Source: an uncultured Bdellovibrio sp. (GTDB lineage Bacteria; Bdellovibrionota; Bdellovibrionia; Bdellovibrionales; Bdellovibrionaceae). Taken from it: 8,139 nucleotides of DNA. Location of the stretch: positions 1-8,139 of the forward strand of contig CALMPX010000106.1 of the NCBI GenBank assembly GCA_937871355.1, read 5' to 3'. Positions within the stretch are counted from its first letter, which is position 1. Each line of letters opens with the position of its first letter. Below the pieces are notes generated by a model. That model was not told the origin of the DNA and did no database searches. It saw only the letters and a program-made list of their open reading frames with translations. Position numbers and translations under genes: made by a program. Of this stretch, positions 5,974-8,139 are shown piece after piece.

Positions 5974-7197
5974 ATGGCAAGATATTCCTACGAAGCTCGA
6001 AGCTTAACAGGTAATTTACAAAAGGGTGTCGTCGAAGCTAAAGACGAGGCTGAAGCGCGCGTGAAGCTACGAGCGAAGCAGCTCATTCCAATGAAATTCA
6101 AAGTTTTGCAAGGAGCTGCGGATCAGAAAGCCAACACAACGAAAGTTTCATTTTTTACTCCTAAAGTTAAAACTAAGGAATTACAAATTTTTACGCGACA
6201 GTTTGCAACCTTGATTAATGCGGGTATTCCAATATTAGATGCTTTGCGGATTTTATCTCAAGGTGGAACTGACAAATTAATTAAAGAAGCTATTATTCAA
6301 GTGAGTGCATCAATCGAAAGTGGAAAAAGATTATCAGAATCGATGGCCCAGTATCCACGAGTGTTCGATAGCCTTTATTGTAATATGGTTAAAGCGGGTG
6401 AAGAGGCCGGTATTTTAGACGTCATTTTGCTTCGTTTATCGACTTATGCAGAGAAAAGTGAAAAAATTAAAGGACAAATTAAAAGTGCACTAACGATGCC
6501 TATATTTATCATGATCGCAGCTGTTTTAGTTATTACAGGTATTATCGTATTTATTATACCAAAGTTTGAAGAGATTTATAAATCGTCTGGCAAGTCATTA
6601 CCAGGTTTAACTCAAATGGTGGTCGATCTTTCGGGACTTTTGCGTAGCCACTGGATTTTGATCATTTTAGGTTTATTCGCGGCAGTCTATGCCATCGTTA
6701 TGTATTTAAATACTGTCGAAGGAAAACGAAATTTTGATAAAATGATTATTAATGCTCCGCTTATTGGAGATGTGATTCAAAAAATATCGGTCGCGCGTAT
6801 GAGTCGAACGATGTCCACACTGCTGTCCTCAGGGATAAATATGTTAGAGGCCATCGATATCGCTTCTAAAACAGCTGGCAATTATGTGATCGAACAGGCC
6901 CTGAAGAATTGTAAAGATGCTGTTACTGTCGGTAAGCCTTTTAACGTTCCGCTATCAAGACAAAAAGAAATTCCACAGATGGTCGCGCAAATGGTTTCTA
7001 TCGGAGAACAGTCCGGAAGCTTAGATACCATGTTAGCTAAAGTGGCCGATTTTTATGAGGAAGAAGTCGAAAGCTCTATTCGTGCTATGACCTCTTTGAT
7101 CGAACCGATTATGATGGTTGGTCTGGGGGGAATGATCGCCTTTATCCTCATTGCCATGTACTTACCAATTTTTCAGTTGGGAGATACGATTGGTTAA
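5974..7197 (+). CDS. pilC: Type IV pilus inner-membrane platform protein PilC
   Basis: PilC is the polytopic inner-membrane protein that couples the PilB and PilT motors to pilin insertion. It has the N-terminal YSYEARSLTGNLQKG signature (4-18) and two repeated GspF/T2SSF domains at about 70-195 and 272-396. The domains start with matching motifs, FTRQFATLINAGIPILDAL (73-91) and ARMSRTMSTLLSSGINMLEA (274-293). Each also contains the conserved GE..G segment, KAGEEAGILD (140-149) and SIGEQSGSLD (342-351). TM segments are at about 172-196, 223-245 and 377-398, giving the usual three-pass topology. At 407 aa it has normal length. Its ATG directly follows the TAG of the PilT-like gene, and the pilS start overlaps its end by 8 nt, so translation is probably coupled. 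Nothing in the sequence looks impaired. Confidence 0.96.
   Translation: MARYSYEARSLTGNLQKGVVEAKDEAEARVKLRAKQLIPMKFKVLQGAADQKANTTKVSFFTPKVKTKELQIFTRQFATLINAGIPILDALRILSQGGTDKLIKEAIIQVSASIESGKRLSESMAQYPRVFDSLYCNMVKAGEEAGILDVILLRLSTYAEKSEKIKGQIKSALTMPIFIMIAAVLVITGIIVFIIPKFEEIYKSSGKSLPGLTQMVVDLSGLLRSHWILIILGLFAAVYAIVMYLNTVEGKRNFDKMIINAPLIGDVIQKISVARMSRTMSTLLSSGINMLEAIDIASKTAGNYVIEQALKNCKDAVTVGKPFNVPLSRQKEIPQMVAQMVSIGEQSGSLDTMLAKVADFYEEEVESSIRAMTSLIEPIMMVGLGGMIAFILIAMYLPIFQLGDTIG
7179..7183 (+). promoter_or_regulatory. Ribosome site that fixes a TTG start for pilS
   Basis: GGGAG lies inside the last codons of pilC, 6 nt before TTG at 7190. There is no ATG in the pilS frame near the start of the protein; the first in-frame ATG is inside the second membrane segment. 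The ribosome site therefore decides the start and shows that pilS overlaps pilC by 8 nt. Confidence 0.65.
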
Positions 7198-8139
7198 TAC
7201 AGAAAAAAAGTTTAATTCGTTTTTAATAGCCGATGACGAAAATTTTATTATTTTCTTTATTCGTCTATCGCTGTTTGCCGCTTTTTTTCTTATTTTTCAA
7301 TCTGTCATTCTTATTCAAAAACCCTTTTTGCATGTCGAATTTATTTATGCCTTTTATCTCACCATGGGTATACAGTTCGCCATCTATGGCTTAGCTATTT
7401 TTTTGAAACGACACGCCGATTACGTTCATTATATTTTAGATATTGGCTTGATGTATTATTTGTTTAATAGTCAGCCGCAGTACGCGAGCTATTATTTTAT
7501 TTATTTAGTCGTGAATTTGTTTTTTGCCGGCCTTCAGTTAAATACCATTAAAGTGGTCAGTCTTTGCTTTTTATCATCGATTTTACTTTCAGTGATCAAT
7601 CTGAAAACGATTCATTGGACTGGGGCACAGAACCTACTCACTTTGTCTTTATTTAATTTTACCTTTATTGCAGCTATTTTTATTTCGACTCAATTTAAAA
7701 GCGAAGTTTCATTTTTGAAAAAATCCTTGTCGGATTCTAATATTAAGCTGCAATCAAAACTAGATCTTTCAAAACTTCTCATTGAACAAATTCCCTTAGG
7801 AATTTTTGCAACAGATAGTCAGAATCGTGTTTTATTTTCCAATCAGGCATTAATTGATAAAATGAATCTGAACTATCAAACGGCCCAAGAAATTATCAAC
7901 ACGGCCGGACTGAAAAGCCAAGCTTTGGTGTATAACTCTCAGTTGGCTGAAAAAAGATATTATGAAATTGAACAGGCTTCATATTTTGATCAAGAAATGA
8001 AGGATCAAGTTCAAGTTAATCTTATTAAAGATGTTACCGATGTGGTTTTGCTTCAAGAGCAAATGAAACAAAAAAAAAAAATGGCGGCGGTCGGTCAATT
8101 GGCCGCTGGCATAGCTCATGAAATTAGAAATCCTTTAGA
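7190..8139 (+). CDS. pilS: PilS-like membrane sensor histidine kinase, 5' part (runs off window)
   Basis: In known systems PilS senses pilin in the inner membrane and controls the sigma-54 activator PilR, and so pilin transcription. The visible 316 residues read from a TTG start. About six hydrophobic segments lie at roughly 19-42, 50-72, 79-92, 100-117, 122-137 and 148-167, the PilS pattern. A coiled stretch (170-195) leads to a PAS-like domain (about 195-290: LLIEQIPLGIFATDSQNRVLFSNQA). The DHp entry follows, KKMAAVGQLAAGIAHEIRNPL (296-316), with phospho-acceptor H310. The rest of the DHp and the ATPase domain lie beyond base 8139. The gene overlaps pilC by 8 nt, placing it in the pilus operon, and pilR is expected next. 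A 12-A run sits just before the H-box. The kinase call is firm; PilS rather than another PAS kinase rests on topology and context. Confidence 0.88.
   Translation, partial: MVNTEKKFNSFLIADDENFIIFFIRLSLFAAFFLIFQSVILIQKPFLHVEFIYAFYLTMGIQFAIYGLAIFLKRHADYVHYILDIGLMYYLFNSQPQYASYYFIYLVVNLFFAGLQLNTIKVVSLCFLSSILLSVINLKTIHWTGAQNLLTLSLFNFTFIAAIFISTQFKSEVSFLKKSLSDSNIKLQSKLDLSKLLIEQIPLGIFATDSQNRVLFSNQALIDKMNLNYQTAQEIINTAGLKSQALVYNSQLAEKRYYEIEQASYFDQEMKDQVQVNLIKDVTDVVLLQEQMKQKKKMAAVGQLAAGIAHEIRNPL
8070..8081 (+). repeat. Homopolymer run of 12 A inside pilS
   Basis: Twelve consecutive A fall in the codons CAA-AAA-AAA-AAA-ATG, 18 codons before the end of the visible reading frame and about 12 residues before H310. 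The frame is open through it and reads straight into the H-box, so the length is in phase as sequenced. Runs this long are prone to polymerase and RNA-polymerase slippage. Confidence 0.9.

Overview
The window is AT-rich (about 40% GC by eye), densely coded bacterial chromosome. Both the gene content and the gene order fit a Gram-negative member of the Bdellovibrionota or another former deltaproteobacterium. A pilB - pilT-like - pilC - pilS run next to ribF and a CHASE2 histidine kinase is the kind of type IV pilus locus found in Bdellovibrio-like predators. This taxonomic call is an inference from layout and protein flavour; the window has no rRNA or other marker gene.

Left part (1-2154, all on the minus strand): a membrane-anchored CHASE2 sensor histidine kinase (GTG start at 2154) is followed 8 nt later by the first 64 residues of a response-regulator receiver domain. 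That receiver stops just after its phospho-acceptor Asp. The bases beyond it (1-80) are two diverged extra copies of a receiver-coding segment, one direct and one inverted. Together they form a long hairpin with a 5-nt loop. The response regulator therefore looks broken by a local inverted/direct duplication, leaving the kinase without an obvious adjacent partner.

Middle (2155-3193): a 109-bp divergent intergenic region with short operator-like repeats separates the kinase from ribF on the plus strand. ribF encodes the bifunctional riboflavin kinase/FMN adenylyltransferase that makes FMN and FAD.

Right part (3247-8139, plus strand): a tightly packed type IV pilus operon. pilB is the extension ATPase. 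It is followed with no gap by a gene in the usual pilT position whose product keeps the PilT length, fold pattern and Walker A, but has lost the catalytic Glu, both His-box histidines and the AIRNLIRE motif. pilC, the inner-membrane platform, again follows with no gap. The 5' part of pilS, the membrane sensor kinase of pilin control, overlaps pilC by 8 nt and runs off the window at its H-box. PilB and PilC should work together in pilus assembly, and PilS would act with a PilR regulator expected just outside the window. The role of the degenerate PilT-like protein is the main open question, because true retraction would need a different, intact PilT elsewhere in the genome.

No tRNA, rRNA, CRISPR array, insertion sequence or convincing rho-independent terminator was seen. 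No gene-free stretch exceeds 300 bases.
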